Of a stretch of 64,000 nt of DNA, positions 23,337 to 35,427 are shown in pieces; position 1 is the stretch's first letter; every line of letters starts with the position of its first letter. The stretch comes from Paraphysomonas bandaiensis (taxonomy: Eukaryota > Chrysophyceae). Made by a program: the position numbers and the translations under genes. The notes under the pieces were generated by a model. The model searched no databases and had not been told where the DNA came from. It worked only from the letters and a program-made list of their open reading frames with translations. Where the stretch lies: NCBI GenBank assembly GCA_965644295.1, contig CBFFRP010000352.1, forward strand, positions 363,310-427,309, read 5' to 3'.

Positions 23337-24581
23337 TCAGTTGCGTACACTATCTTGAACAGAATCGTCAGCACCGGCACGTAATAGCGTCGTACAAACT
23401 GCACTGTACCCTTCCATACTGCTCCATATCAAGGCTGTTGACCCGCCCTACACCCATAATTTTCTAACTTAATACACCACACAACACAACCCTAACACGA
23501 CATACATTATCACGAGTATTCACGTTGGCTCCGGCTTCAATTAGCGCATCACAGATGCTGATATAACCTTTTCGAGATGCCCATATCAAAGCCGTCGCTC
23601 CCTCCTGTCAAAGTATAAAACAGATAATTCGAGAAAGAAATACAAGTGTAGATAAAAACCTTGTCCTTCGCATTGACATCCGCCCCTGCCTCAAGTAGAA
23701 TTTTACATACATCCAGCCTCGGCTTATTGATGCACGACCAGATCAGTGCAGTCCCGCCGTCCTGCAAGATAAAAAAAGCTTATCTTACATAACAATATCA
23801 AATTGTTTACTTACGCAATCGTGCGCGTCCAGACAAGCACCCGCTGATACCAAGGCCCGACATATATCTGGTCGATTCTCTAGACTGCACCACATTAGGG
23901 CAGTAAGACCCTCCTAGGTAGTCACACGTTAACATATCGAGCATCAACAAAACTCATGAATACCTTGTCAGTGATATTAATATCAGCACCATGACTTATA
24001 AACTGGTCACAAATATCTTTATGGCCAGCTTTGGTCGCCCATAACAGCGCAGGCATACCATCCTGGTTAAATAATAAGATACGTTCTAGATACATATTCA
24101 TGACACACTTTGTCTTTAATATCTGCACTGGCGCCATTTTCAAGCAGTAGTATACAGGCTCCAACGTGCCCATTTATAGTGGCCCAAATTAGTGGCGTTC
24201 GCCCACCCTATATTTACATTATTAAATAATTTCTACGTGTAACGAGCTTACTTTGTCTCCAATATTTACATCTGCACCAGCTGAAATTAGTTCCGAACAA
24301 ATACGACGGTGTCCCAATCGACTAGACCATATCAGAGGCGTTCGCCCATTCTATACATAACAATATAATGAGATAAATTCTTTGTTGTATTAGATCGACC
24401 CTACATGGTCCACAATGTCAAGGCTGCTCTCGCTCTGTAGTAGAATCCTTCGAAATGTTTCAAGATCATCGATTTGGGCTGCAAAAATCAAATCTCGATT
24501 TTGATCTGCATGAATTCAGTCCGTTAACATGCAGTACTACAATAGAATGAGTGGTATATCACCTTTGTTGATAGAGTTCAT
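23337..24581 (-). CDS. Ankyrin-repeat protein with about one exon per repeat
   Basis: A 19-base first exon (MNSINK plus one base, 24581-24563) splices to a chain of eight short exons, each ending at the same point in the ankyrin consensus. Readable units include NGRTPLIWSSRLGHRRICSE, GGRTPLIWATINGHVGACIL, DGMPALLWATKAGHKDICDQ, EGLTALMWCSLENRPDICRA, DGGTALIWSCINKPRLDVCK and EGATALIWASRKGYISICDA, each closing with a GADVN-x-D-K-type turn just before the donor. The stop is at 23337-23339. About 275 aa in total, composed almost only of ankyrin repeats, so a binding scaffold. Introns of 45-65 bases separate the units in phase 0. This regular exon-repeat match points to expansion by exon duplication. 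A partner or role cannot be told from the sequence. Confidence 0.5.
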
Positions 24582-25353
24582 AGTTCATAAATTAGAAGTA
24601 ATAACTACTTTAATTACGCTGAATATGTGGGTTTATATGATATGCAGAGTAATGTGATTATAATACATATATCGAATACTCCTCCTGAGGTTATGTTAAT
24701 AGGTGTGCTACTTAACACTCTTTACCTTGTGTGTTTGTGCATGCATATGTTGTCAAGAGTGGGCTATATCATAAGGATTAGAGGGGCATCCACGGCATGA
24801 TCTTTCGTTCCATGCATGCATGGCATCATCTGTAGGCGTACCATAGCATACCGGTGTACTCCACACTCTAGCACTCGCAATATTTCGATACAAGGTGTGT
24901 TGCCGCAGGGAAACCGTCGAATTCTAGAATATTGACTGATATTGAATTACAAAATCAGGTATTTTATTGTAGCGCCTGAGAAAATCTATCAAAATACGTG
25001 TTTATATAGACAATCTGACTAACCCACACGGCAACAGTACGCCCATCAACAACTGCATAGGGGCGGTATTCTAGTAAACTACAGACCGTATACATGTGTT
25101 GGAGGCATGATATACGATCGGTATACTCTGCTGTAGTTGTAGTCGACATGAAACGTAATCAAGAGGGTGTGTATGTATGCATGTATGCATATACAGTACA
25201 TAGACACCGACATCTACTTATGGCTACTGGGTCCACTGTGTGTGTGTGTGTGTGTGTGTGGATTCCTTCAGGATTTATATAACAGAACCACCATTTACAA
25301 AGCATGCTGTGGTTAAGGGTTAGAGCGCAGTTTCTTTGCATCTAGCTGCAGGA
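24582..25353. other. Divergent intergenic region, ankyrin / mosaic protein
   Basis: Contains a minus-strand ATG frame at 25149 (starting MSTTTTAEYTD) that could be a short first exon with donor TGG|GTTAGTC near 25020, but the exon after it ends within four codons. Only a doubtful 45-residue product could be assembled. A TG repeat lies at 25237-25260. Confidence 0.5.
25237..25260. repeat. Dinucleotide microsatellite, (TG)12
   Basis: Twelve uninterrupted TG units, about 95 bases before the mosaic gene start codon. Confidence 0.5.
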
Positions 25354-28300
25354 ATGGTCAGGTGTGCTGTCGGACTGTTAGTAACATGTGTGGCAGTGCT
25401 CACGACGGCTGTCAGCTCCACTTTGAAGGCTCCTTATCGGAATTATAGTTACAGTGACTTTTCTAGTATATCAGTGTTGTTTAACGAGCATCAATCGTCG
25501 TTTGGTGGAATTGTTGATGCGTATGAGCTGTCTTACCGGTCAACGTTTGATCCACTGTGGCATATTCATAGCGATTCATTGGGGTCTGAGGGGAGAAATA
25601 GATCAGAGGCACAAATAATATCAATCAAAGTAGACGATGAAAAGAGTTTGTATGAATCGGGTGGAACGTTTACTCTGGGAATCGGTTATGCAGGCTTGAA
25701 CCCCCAGGATTTTGAGCACGCTGCTAGAACACCTCGGATACCGTGGAATGCTACCGCTTCTCAATTGCGACATGCTCTAGCGTCTCTTGTGGGAATATCT
25801 GTACGAACTGTGAAACGATGTGATGAATTTGGAAATGACGAAATCAGTCATGGAGGATTCGAGGGGTGGTTTCACTCCTGCCCGTATGGTGATCAGGGTG
25901 GATTTCGCTGGCTCGTTGTGTTTGATGCACTTGCCGGAAATCAAAACTTTCCTAAGCTGTATTCGTATCGAGAGAATCTCGGCAACACCTGGTCTGGTGG
26001 CACAGAACAGGTATCAGTAACACGAATACATGGGGGGGCTGTCAGCCCCAGTCTTTGCCGACGTGGAGTCTGCTCCAGCGTTGTGCGCAAGCTGGAACCC
26101 AGTACACCATACGTATTTCGATATCGCGCTCATCTAAATATTGATGGCTGGACTGACTACAGTGTAACTTCTGAGCCGATATTTACAGCTGTTCACCGTG
26201 TGCCATCAAAGCCCCGCACACCTCACCCACTGACATCCCAGGCAAACTCTATCTCCTTCTCCCTCGCTGCATCTTCCGCACTTCAGACTGTTCATAAATT
26301 TGAGTCACAGTTTAAAGAGAGTAATGAGGAGGTATGGAATCCGGGTCCGACACTTGAAGTAACTGACTACGAACGTGAACACTTGGATTCTTTTGTTATG
26401 ATTCTGGGCAACTTAAAGTCAGGTACCCAATATGTGCTGCGAGTTAGAGCGGTCAACGCAGTTGGCGTAGGCCCATGGAGCTCGCCATCTAACGCACTAT
26501 TTACTAAAGGATACAATGACAGCAAACCCATGGTTCACCCCCCTGTAATTGAAGATCACGATGTCACGTCAAGCAGTGTTCTAGTTACTGTTAGAGCGGA
26601 ACCTGATGCCACAGCAGATGTGTACACGAACGATTACAGAGTGCAATACAAGCCACGTAGTCGCACCAACTGGTTAACCATGCCAGATCGACTTTCGCTA
26701 ACAACTCGCCGGGTTGGGGTGGAGGTGCAGGAGATAAGTGTGCGCTCCGATAGTGAGGCTGGTTGTCAAGGAAGGTTTTATATAGAACTTCGAGGGACTT
26801 TGCCTGATCTTGTGGACAGCTCCGTAACTACTGGTATCTCGTTTGATGCCACTGAAGAAGAATTCGTTAACGCTGTGCTTTCGATACCTCGAATTAGAAA
26901 CAGTGGGGCGCGTGTATCTGCACGCCGAGTACTGAATCAGTTCAATGGCTACACTTGGATTCTTGACATTCAAGGCATGGGCAACATTGCGAAATTCCTT
27001 CACAACAGGAACGATCTAACGAATGGAGAAGATGCCACGAAACCGTGTTGGACTGGTGCAGGGTATGTAGTCAGTACGCGTTCCATCAAGGATGGCATCG
27101 ATGTACTTACTGAAGATGAAGCAAGCGTTCTGATAACAGGTTTAGAACCGCAGACCGCATATGACGTGCGTGCCCAGCGTGTGGATGCAAGGGACTCGAG
27201 TTTAACATCAAGTGATACCGTACAGATAACAACGAAGCCCGTCGTTTCCATACTCGCGAACATGTCTTCGGCATTTGCTCTGGATTTCAATAACCCCTTT
27301 TTTTCGGGCCAATATGCAGTAGGAACCAGTGGCAACAGAGCTGCTCGTCGTGAGGATTTTCATTATGCCCAAGGTAGTGCAGCAGGCGGAAAAAGTGGTG
27401 AAAAGGGTGCAGACGGTCTCTGTGTGATAGTAGGTTTCAGAAGGGACAAAGGTCAACCATATTTTACTGAGTATTTCTTTTATTCTGGAAGAGAGGAGGA
27501 GTATGTTGTACCGTACATTGAGAGTCACAAATGTCCGATAACGCGTCTAACGATCAAATGCTGGGGTGCTGGAGGAGGGGGTGGCGTTCTTTCTAACTAC
27601 GAGACTTCTGTTGACAAGGAAACAATATCCCATGGTGGCGGAGGTGCTTTTGCGCAGGCGACACTAGCAGTTCAACCCGGAGAAAGATTTCGTATCACTG
27701 TTGGAGGCGGTGGTTCGCCTCCGAATGGTGAGTATGGTGGCAACGGTGGCTTTGGCGGAGGAGGGAGAGGTGGGAATGCTCTTAAAGGAGGAGGTGGAGG
27801 AGGCGGTGGTGGAGCCTCCGTTGTGACTCTCGGTGAAGATAACACCCTCGTACTTGTTGCTGCCGGTGGAGGTGGCGGTGGAAGTACAGATTACTGCTGC
27901 TCGGGTGGAGGTGGAGGAGGGGGGGCTGGAGAGGGAGAAAGAGGTAGTGCACCAGAGGATAATACTCCTTGGCCGCTCTCTGACCCAGAGAGACCAACTC
28001 CTGTGAAGCGCCGACATGAGTACACCGCAGAGAGCTGTCCTGAAAGTAAAGATGGCATTTGGTGTACATCTCCTTGGGATATTGAAGCACGCTCGCTTCC
28101 AGCTGAGCATTTAAATTTAGAATATGGTGAATCACCGAATGCCAACTACTCGCTGTGGTCACAGGGAGGATTCGGTGGAACTTTGATTATGGGAGGATCA
28201 CATGGAGTGAGTGGTGGGTATGAGGTTGTTCAAAATGTAGATGAAATGATTGCATCAATGGACAATGGTCGTGCTACAGTGTACGGTATCGACCCGAAGT

Positions 28301-30906
28301 CTGTAGTAAATCCGCATGCTCAGCAAGGGCGCTACTTGAGTGGTGGAAGAGGCGCCGGAGGAAAGAAAGGAGGTGGCGGTGGCGGGAGCGGATATTTTGG
28401 AGGAGGTGGTGGAGGAAGTGGTATAGATGCGGCTGGAGGCGGAGGTGGCTCATCCTATGTGAACGAGGAGCTCACTGTTAATAATAATATGGCAGTTTCG
28501 AGAACAGTTGACACACCCACTCCCACGTTAACTTATCTCAGCAACTCTGAAGCAGAACTTAGCTGGTCGGGGAGCTGGACTGATGCAAAGGGTCGTTATG
28601 CCAAGGGATTTGAAATTGAGATGGCATTCGGAAATTACTCCGAAGATTTTACGTACATTGCCACCGTAAACGTACAGACCGACATCAATAACGAGGCGTC
28701 AACGAAAGTGTACTCACATGTTGTAAGCAATCTCGAATCAATGCAGATATATTCGTTCCGTATTATTCCCTTATTGCCTCATGGCCGTGGTAGCCCGTCT
28801 GGAGTTTTGAAGGTGTTGACTCTTTCTGCAGCGCAAAATTATTGGGAGCCCGTTGTTGGTCACCGTAATGCAATTGCTGCAACTGGGCGTGGACTAACCA
28901 ACCCCGTCTTATCTCGTCCTCACTTGGATGTGGGGGTCGAGATACACGGCGAGAGAACATCTGAAAATCCTCTACGCGTGACCGATGCGGCGACTGCAGA
29001 TATCCCAGTTCTTCCAAGTAGCCGTCGGGGTCATTCGCTAACTTTACTTGACGAGTTTGTGTATATGTTTGGCGGAAGAACTGATGGTATATATTATATG
29101 TGAACGAAGTTTGCTTGTTTTTATGCATCGTTTTATCAGGATATACATGCGCATATACACTGAAAGATATGCTTAACTTGGGTACGCCCGAATCCGGCTT
29201 GGATATAAATCCATGCGCTACGTTTCAAAATGAGGTACTTCTATGAAAATGTCGTTGCGTACAATTGTAAATAGATATGCGGACAGGTCAGTGAGCTGTG
29301 GCGATTTAATATATACGACTATCGATGGGTGTTTATTCCCATAGAATCGGATACTCCTTCAGCACGGGAACAACATTCAGCGGGTATGATGGATGGCAAT
29401 ATATATATATTCGGTGGCAAGAGTCGCGGATCTTTCCCGTCGACAGCAGATACGGTGTACAGTGACTTCTGGCGACTTAATGTGGAGCCACGCTATATAT
29501 TGAACGAGACCTGGAGAGCAGACGATGTATCTATCGCGTTTCGAGAAGGGCAACGAGATAAATTTCTTATTAATATCACCGACGGTCAAGACCCCTATGT
29601 AACTGGTGCATCAACTGAATCATCACGAACAGGGGCTTGTATATCAGATATTGTAGTTGTGGTATGTCTAGTCACCTAAATATTTAAACCTGTTGACGTT
29701 TTGTTCAAGGTAAAATTTGCCCATCCTTGCATTAGCCAACTGCGAATTTCACTTCAAGGACCTGGACCGTCAACAGGCTCCCCTAACTTTCATCCGCACT
29801 CGTATGAGGAGGAAGTCCTTCTGTTTGACCATACGCATAAGCAAAATAATACTGCATGTGCCAGGGGAAATTTCACATTTGTTTTTGATGAAGATGGAAT
29901 CAAAGAAACTCTTTCATGTTGTGAAACTGATGGTATTCATCATTTCAAGCCAGATGGAAGCCTCTATGAATATATCGGAGCCTCTCCGTTTGCAGAATGG
30001 ACTCTAGTTGTTGAAGACATGAATATTGATGGTCAAAGTGGTGAGTTAATTGAGTGGGGTATTGAGTACTCCCTGGAGCCTTGCAATCGCCAGTACTCCT
30101 GGACAGAAATCACAACCACAAGTGGTGATGGCCAGCCATCCGCACGGTATCAGGCAAATATGATTGTACATGAGCACTCTCTCTTCTTGTTCGGAGGACG
30201 GGGAGAAGGTGATACCATCCTCTCTGACCTGCATCGCTACGATATGGCAACCAACTCATGGACCGTACTAAAACCACGCAACTTTGATATTGCCTTTGCG
30301 GCAGCTTCCATGGTTGGTATGAGCTTGTCCCTAACAAAATGGGGCTTGATTCGATTTGGTGGATATATCCGACTACCGTCACTTGCTGGGTACGGTAGCG
30401 GTTACGTCAACGATGTATATATTATGGACCCGGTTACTTTGCATTGGCGACTGGTTGAAGTGGAGAACGATGAAAATTCATTGCTTCCAGCGGGAAGGTA
30501 CCTCAGCTCCGCTGTCTTCATCCCTTCCAGCAGCATGCGTTGGAGAACGGAATTTTCTTATCGCATTATGTTTGATCAGAGAATCAAATCTACCCACGCT
30601 AATTTTGCTGGGGCACTCATGGATGGACTACTGATATTCGGTGGCCACAATGGCGCTACTGGAAGTTTAGAAGATGGGTCCACTGGTGGGATGTTGAATG
30701 ATATGTGGCAGTTGCGCTTTGCGAACTGGAGTTTATCGAATAGCCGAGAATCACAGAATACGTATGTAGATTTTAACTGCAAATGGAGGACGTCCGGGAC
30801 TTCGGCATTAGTAAACCTCTGCTTATCCGGGAGTAATTCGGAATGTGAATTAAGGGATTTGATTATGCTTTCGTGGTGTGCAGGCTCCAATCAAACCATA
30901 GCTTGA
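25354..30906 (+). CDS. Large secreted mosaic protein: FN3, glycine-rich, P-domain-like and kelch regions
   Basis: Four exons (25354-29086, 29140-29234, 29287-29661, 29710-30906) give 1,799 aa. A signal peptide (AVGLLVTCVAVLTTAVSS) starts it. Fibronectin-III-like modules occur in the first 640 residues (TQYVLRVRAVNAVGVGPW, SVLITGLEPQTAYDVRAQRV). Between them are two copies of a beta-rich module with GTFTLGIG / GRFYIELRG and a later W-hydrophobic stretch, like repeats common in protist surface proteins. Residues about 730-1040 are a glycine-rich domain resembling that of ALK (KCWGAGGGGG, VLVAAGGGGGG, GGGSGYFGGGGGGSG). Another FN3 follows. Kelch blades flank a P-domain-like beta jelly roll (WTLVVEDMNIDGQSGELIEW): FVYMFGGRTDG, IYIFGGKSRG, LFLFGGRGEGD, LLIFGGHNGA. 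No transmembrane segment follows, so it is probably secreted or wall-bound. Start chosen at ATG 25354, directly before the signal sequence. Ligand and role unknown. Confidence 0.5.
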
Positions 30907-32466
30907 TGCCGAAGTCAGTGTATGGGTTAATACTACGTAGTTGGAATATCAGTTGTATTGGAATACGATTTCTTTGTTTATCACCTTTCATAAAAGTAGT
31001 TGTAGCTATCTATCTGTATTTGTAGTAATATAATGCTTTATGAGTTATTTTATGAAAATATCTTTCCACAAGTATGAACGTGAATACTGGGTTGGTATAA
31101 AAACACCTTAGTACGTAGGGATGTATTTTCACAGACACACTCTTGCATAACATTATTTACACTCTACAGCTAGCTACTGTATGTATCAATTTATAATTCT
31201 ATTGAAGTCAGTTCTAGGATAGAAGACATGCCAATATTACGACGGCAGTTTCCATTCTCCATACAATATCACGACAGGCCTACCACAATATCATTGTCGT
31301 CATCAATATACTAATTTAAATACAGCACATAACAATAAAGAGTTCGCCACACGACTAAACTTAAAAGCTTTTAGAATACCTTTCTAGAAGTCACTGTTCA
31401 GATTAGAATCACTGCCACCATACTCCTTATCACTCAAGATCACGTTCATTCAGAACCACGTGATTTACACTTGCATCAAACTTTGTCAATAAATTTAAAG
31501 ATCAAAACTATGATGCTGGCTACATACACTAAAGCATAATAAGGAATCTTTCTTTAGCAATCATTAATATTTATCATAGGTACTTCATTGTGGAGGAGGC
31601 GAGAGTGAAGCTAGCAGCAGAAATAAAGAAAAAATATTTCGTTGTATAACTGTTACTGTCACCCTTGTAAAGACTGTATTCGTATTGAATATTAGAAATA
31701 TGTATTTTTTAAATATTAAATACTGACGTAGTGACTAACCAAATTAACTAACAGAAAAGACTGTGTACAATATAGCATTATATTGTCATTACTAGAAATA
31801 GTTTTGTAATATTGGTCTCATTACAATAGTATCCACAACATCAATATATTCTCAATAACAATATGTTAATTTAAATCTGGTTGAAGCTAAAGTTTCTTTT
31901 TTTCCCTGCCTCTTCATAGATATTATATTTTATCACCCCAAATCTGTGTTAAGACACTCCACAATATTCTCGTCATTTTCCCCGAGAGAATATTGCACGC
32001 CATTGTGGATAACGATTTTTGAATCAATATCAGAAATCATTGCTCCGTCATACAAACACTACGTCTAGATTTTTTAAAAGCAATATCAATTTATCTGTAA
32101 TATTATTATTAACCCACGTAAAATGATACTAATATAATTTGATGGTGGGTATTTGGTTAGACGCCGTGCCATCAAGGTTTTTGAATTGCACACATCCAGG
32201 ATCCAGAGGACCATATTAATAACATTGCGTGCTCAAAATAAAATATCTAGCGCGCAGAGAGCTCAGTCACATGCCTTCATTATGAGGTTGATGATAGTAT
32301 TCCAGAGAGACTAATTTTGTGATACATGAGTGTATAACGGAAGAGAATTATTCCTCCCTTAAATGCAGCAGGCCTCCGTTATATCTACTAAAAGTGATTG
32401 AGTTTGTGGTCACTCGTTACGAAACAAGTAAAAAACACAAAGTATTATTTTTCGTGAAGCAAGATA
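30907..32466. other. Intergenic, AT-rich
   Basis: About 1.5 kb with AATATTG-rich stretches (31700-32110) and no coding exon recognised on either strand. It may hold old, unrecognisable repeats. Confidence 0.5.
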
Positions 32467-32479
32467 ACAAGCGCTACTG

Positions 32480-32964
32480 CCCTCAACAAAGTCGGACTCG
32501 AACCTTTTCGTGGTGTTCTGGGGGATAAGTACCGGAGAGATTCTCTCTGGGAAACTAATGTGAGCCGCAAACATAGTCAGCAGATATTCTTCTGCCCACT
32601 CATAGCCGAATGCTTGTGTGGTACAAGGGCACCAATAAGTGTCACTTGTGTAGATGTCTTTGGGCCCTGACGAAAAAACAGGCATCCGGGAATGGGCCCA
32701 CTTGAAGGGTAAGTAACCGGGGTATTGGACTGCCTGCTGAAGCCAAGCATCCGGGATGTTCACTCTAAGAACTCAGAGCGGAAGTGGTCGCACCTTGGTG
32801 CCTGCGGCGACGCACAAGCAGCTTCCGTTGCGTTAAATAGTAGGATAAGAAAAGTGTGTACTGATTAGTTACAGTTAGAGGTCTAACTAGTTTGTCTAGC
32901 ATTCATCTAGCTACTAAGTTGGCACAGGCTTTTAACGCCTATTTCTAATAATAAGACTTCCAAT
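32480..32964 (+). mobile_element. Full-length copy of short dispersed retroelement (SINE-like)
   Basis: The 485-base unit is flanked by a perfect 13-bp direct repeat, ACAAGCGCTACTG, at 32467-32479 and 32965-32977, a length typical of LINE-mediated insertion. It runs from CCCTCAACAAAGTCGGACTC to a tail ending AATAATAAGACTTCCAAT. Other copies of all or part lie at 17268, 41281, 49151, 49298, 50937, 55914 and 63010. Two fragments (49151-49261, 49298-49380) keep only the GACTTTCAATA end, which marks that as the 3' end if truncation is 5', as in LINE/SINE insertion. Near the 5' end the opposite strand reads GGTTCGAGTCC, the tRNA B-box sequence, but in the unexpected orientation. The unit has no coding capacity that I can defend. 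Confidence 0.5.
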
Positions 32965-32977
32965 ACAAGCGCTACTG

Positions 32978-33457
32978 GAGTGACTCCTTCAGAGCCTTAC
33001 CCTTGTGTTACTACTATGTTATTCGTGCTAACACGAACAGGACAGAGGATAGCTTTGCTCAAGGTATTGCACATTGGATATAGCTAGATGAAACTCTCCA
33101 CACTGCAGTGTATGTCCCATATGTCCCTTTGAAGCCAGTCCCACACCAGCACTGCAGTCGAGATTGATATCTACCGAATTCTCCAAAAAAAGTCTACTTT
33201 TCCCCAAAATCCTGCTATTTTAACATTTCCTTTTTGACAGGTTTTCTTGTTTCGGGACTTCACCAGCCTTGAAAAATTCCGTATTTTCAGCCCCATCGTA
33301 TTTCTTCATATGAAATCTCCGTAGACCGTTGAGTCGAATCTCCTCCATTTAATCCTGCTGTGTCCACATGTGCACGCACAGATAGTTCGTGGACGATATC
33401 TGAGCTGATAATTGTAACCATAGTATAGAGACATCCCTGTGAACCCCCATAAGCAGC
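32978..33457. other. Upstream region of carrier gene
   Basis: Contains no exon or repeat that I recognise; it includes the promoter of the mitochondrial carrier gene. Confidence 0.5.
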
Positions 33458-34378
33458 ATGTCATCATCCACATCCTCTGGAGAGCTCTTTATTGCCGGGG
33501 CTCTATCAGGTATAGCAGAGGCTGTGTCCGTTCAGCCGTTTGATATGGTCAAGACACGTCATCAGCTGAACACAGGCATGAATGAAGGTGTATTCAGCAC
33601 AATGGCATCATTGGTTAAAGAAGGGGGCATTCGACGGCTCTATAGAGGAATGCTTGCGGAACTAGTCGGCATGGTGCCTAAAACATCAGCTCTGTATTCC
33701 AGTTATGAACTGTCTCGTCGTTTTTTGGCGACTGATATGGGATACGGAGACACAACAATAGTCTGCTTTGTGTCTGGAATTGTGGCAAGTATACCGGAAG
33801 CTATTATAGTGACACCATCCCAAGTCGTGAAAGTTAGGTTGCAAGCTAAGGAGCATCTTGGTCGGTTTAATGGACCATGGCATTGTTTGGTAGACACTTG
33901 CAGAAAGGAAGGGTTTCTGGCATTATACACTGGTTTGGAGCCGACTTTGTTTAGGAATTGTATCTGGAATTCGATTTATTTTGGGACAATGCATTGGGGG
34001 AAAAGTAAATTGAAACTTATATTCCCGGCAGAATCAACACAGCACAATTCCTTTCTTAACACTGGACTAACATTTGTCAGCGGCTTTTGCGGTGCAACTT
34101 TTGCGACTTTTTTCAATGCACCTTTTGATGTAGTAAAATCACGGTTTCAGTCTCAACTTCATGTCCCTGGAGTCGTTCCGAAATATCGAAACACTTTGCA
34201 GGCGCTTTTCCTTATCTACAAGGAGGAAGGACTTAAATCTTGTTATAAAGGGTTTCAACCCAAAGTATTGCGAATGGGCCTGGGAGGTGCAGTGGCAATG
34301 TGCACGTTTGACGCAGTTCAAACTCTTATGACTAGCTTTCACGGAGCTGATGCTCTATCGACTTGCAGTACAGCTTAA
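33458..34378 (+). CDS. SLC25A21-like: Mitochondrial carrier, 2-oxodicarboxylate type
   Basis: Intronless, 306 aa, the standard length for the family. Three tandem repeats of about 100 residues each hold the carrier signature: PFDMVKTRHQ in repeat 1, TPSQVVKVRLQ in repeat 2 and PFDVVKSRFQ in repeat 3, with six transmembrane helices. Specific stretches (FYKG-like LYRGMLAELVGMVPKTS, YKGFQPKVLRMGLGGAVAM) are closest to the 2-oxodicarboxylate carrier (human SLC25A21, yeast Odc1/2), which exchanges 2-oxoadipate and 2-oxoglutarate across the inner mitochondrial membrane in lysine and tryptophan breakdown. In repeat 2 the usual Pro-x-Asp/Glu is PSQ, an uncharged residue where the salt-bridge network normally has an acid, as happens in some family members. 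Transport substrate is inferred by similarity. Confidence 0.5.
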   Translation: MSSSTSSGELFIAGALSGIAEAVSVQPFDMVKTRHQLNTGMNEGVFSTMASLVKEGGIRRLYRGMLAELVGMVPKTSALYSSYELSRRFLATDMGYGDTTIVCFVSGIVASIPEAIIVTPSQVVKVRLQAKEHLGRFNGPWHCLVDTCRKEGFLALYTGLEPTLFRNCIWNSIYFGTMHWGKSKLKLIFPAESTQHNSFLNTGLTFVSGFCGATFATFFNAPFDVVKSRFQSQLHVPGVVPKYRNTLQALFLIYKEEGLKSCYKGFQPKVLRMGLGGAVAMCTFDAVQTLMTSFHGADALSTCSTA

Positions 34379-35427
34379 GTATTAGAACTTACGCTATATG
34401 TCTTTCAGCCTTTCAGGCGAATATATTTTTTAACAGTTTGTTTTGCGTTACAAAATGTATTCGTGTTGCTTCTCAATTGCTATAACTAGTATTATTACAC
34501 CGTTTCTTGTCGCCACATAATTAAAGTAATGTCTTTTTAATTTTAGAAGGCAGAAGTTGATCACACACTAGTCCTTATTCGAAATCAAATTAAAAGAAAT
34601 TAAATAATAATTGCGTACACTAAATAGTCGTGTTACGTATATAGTTAGCACGTATTATTAGCTTGAGACTTCCACAAATCTTATTCGTCGCTAATTGTTT
34701 CAACTACCAAATTAACTCTGTAGTGGGCATGTAGTCATTCCCAAAATGTACTCGACATCGAGTCATGTCTGACACATCCCATTGCCGTCAATTGTTACAC
34801 TGTAATCGACTTGAACCAACCAGACTCACAGACAATCATTTGTCACCATAGTCCTTGCAACAATGCACATCTGGAGCAACACTGCAGGGACTCATACTTT
34901 CACATTTCCCGAAGAACTGGTATCTTGTTTCAGAAATAGTTTGGTCTCCATAGGGGACACTTCTTTGGAAAGAGGATGAATGCGTGAATGTACAATGCAG
35001 TTGAAAAGCTCTAATAGTTACACCATACAGTGAGGGTGACAAACAAGACGGCGAAATTTGGTCTGCTTCATAAAAAATACATCTATTCATCTAAACATAT
35101 AAATATTTTTCTTACATGCACAATGCACACATATTCAACGGTAATACGAGGTGATATTAATCTCGAAAATCCAACTTTGAGGTAAACCTACAAACCTACC
35201 ATGACTAAATTGCCATGGCAGTACTGTAGCGCCAACTAAAAAACTTCAAATCAATACGAATCGACACAATTCATTTAAGAGCGATGTCATAAACGAACGA
35301 AATAATTACTCTGTATAATATCCTTAAACCGTGAATATTCTCCAAACAAAAATTTGTACTTTCGTATACATTACACTGAAGACGCTGTGAAAACTATAAA
35401 AAAGAACACAGCAATAAAAAGACTATT
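34379..35427. other. Intergenic; one doubtful 84-codon ORF on the minus strand
   Basis: AT-rich 3' flanks of two convergent genes. A minus-strand frame from a true ATG (35090) to a stop at 34836 is Cys-rich (FGKCESMSPCSV) and less AT-biased than its surroundings, so it may be a small gene or lone exon. No signal peptide or family was recognised. Confidence 0.5.

Noticed and set aside
32490-32620. tRNA gene suggested by GGTTCGAGTCC in the dispersed repeat
   Set aside because: No cloverleaf can be formed; the spacing between A-box-like and B-box-like parts is too large.
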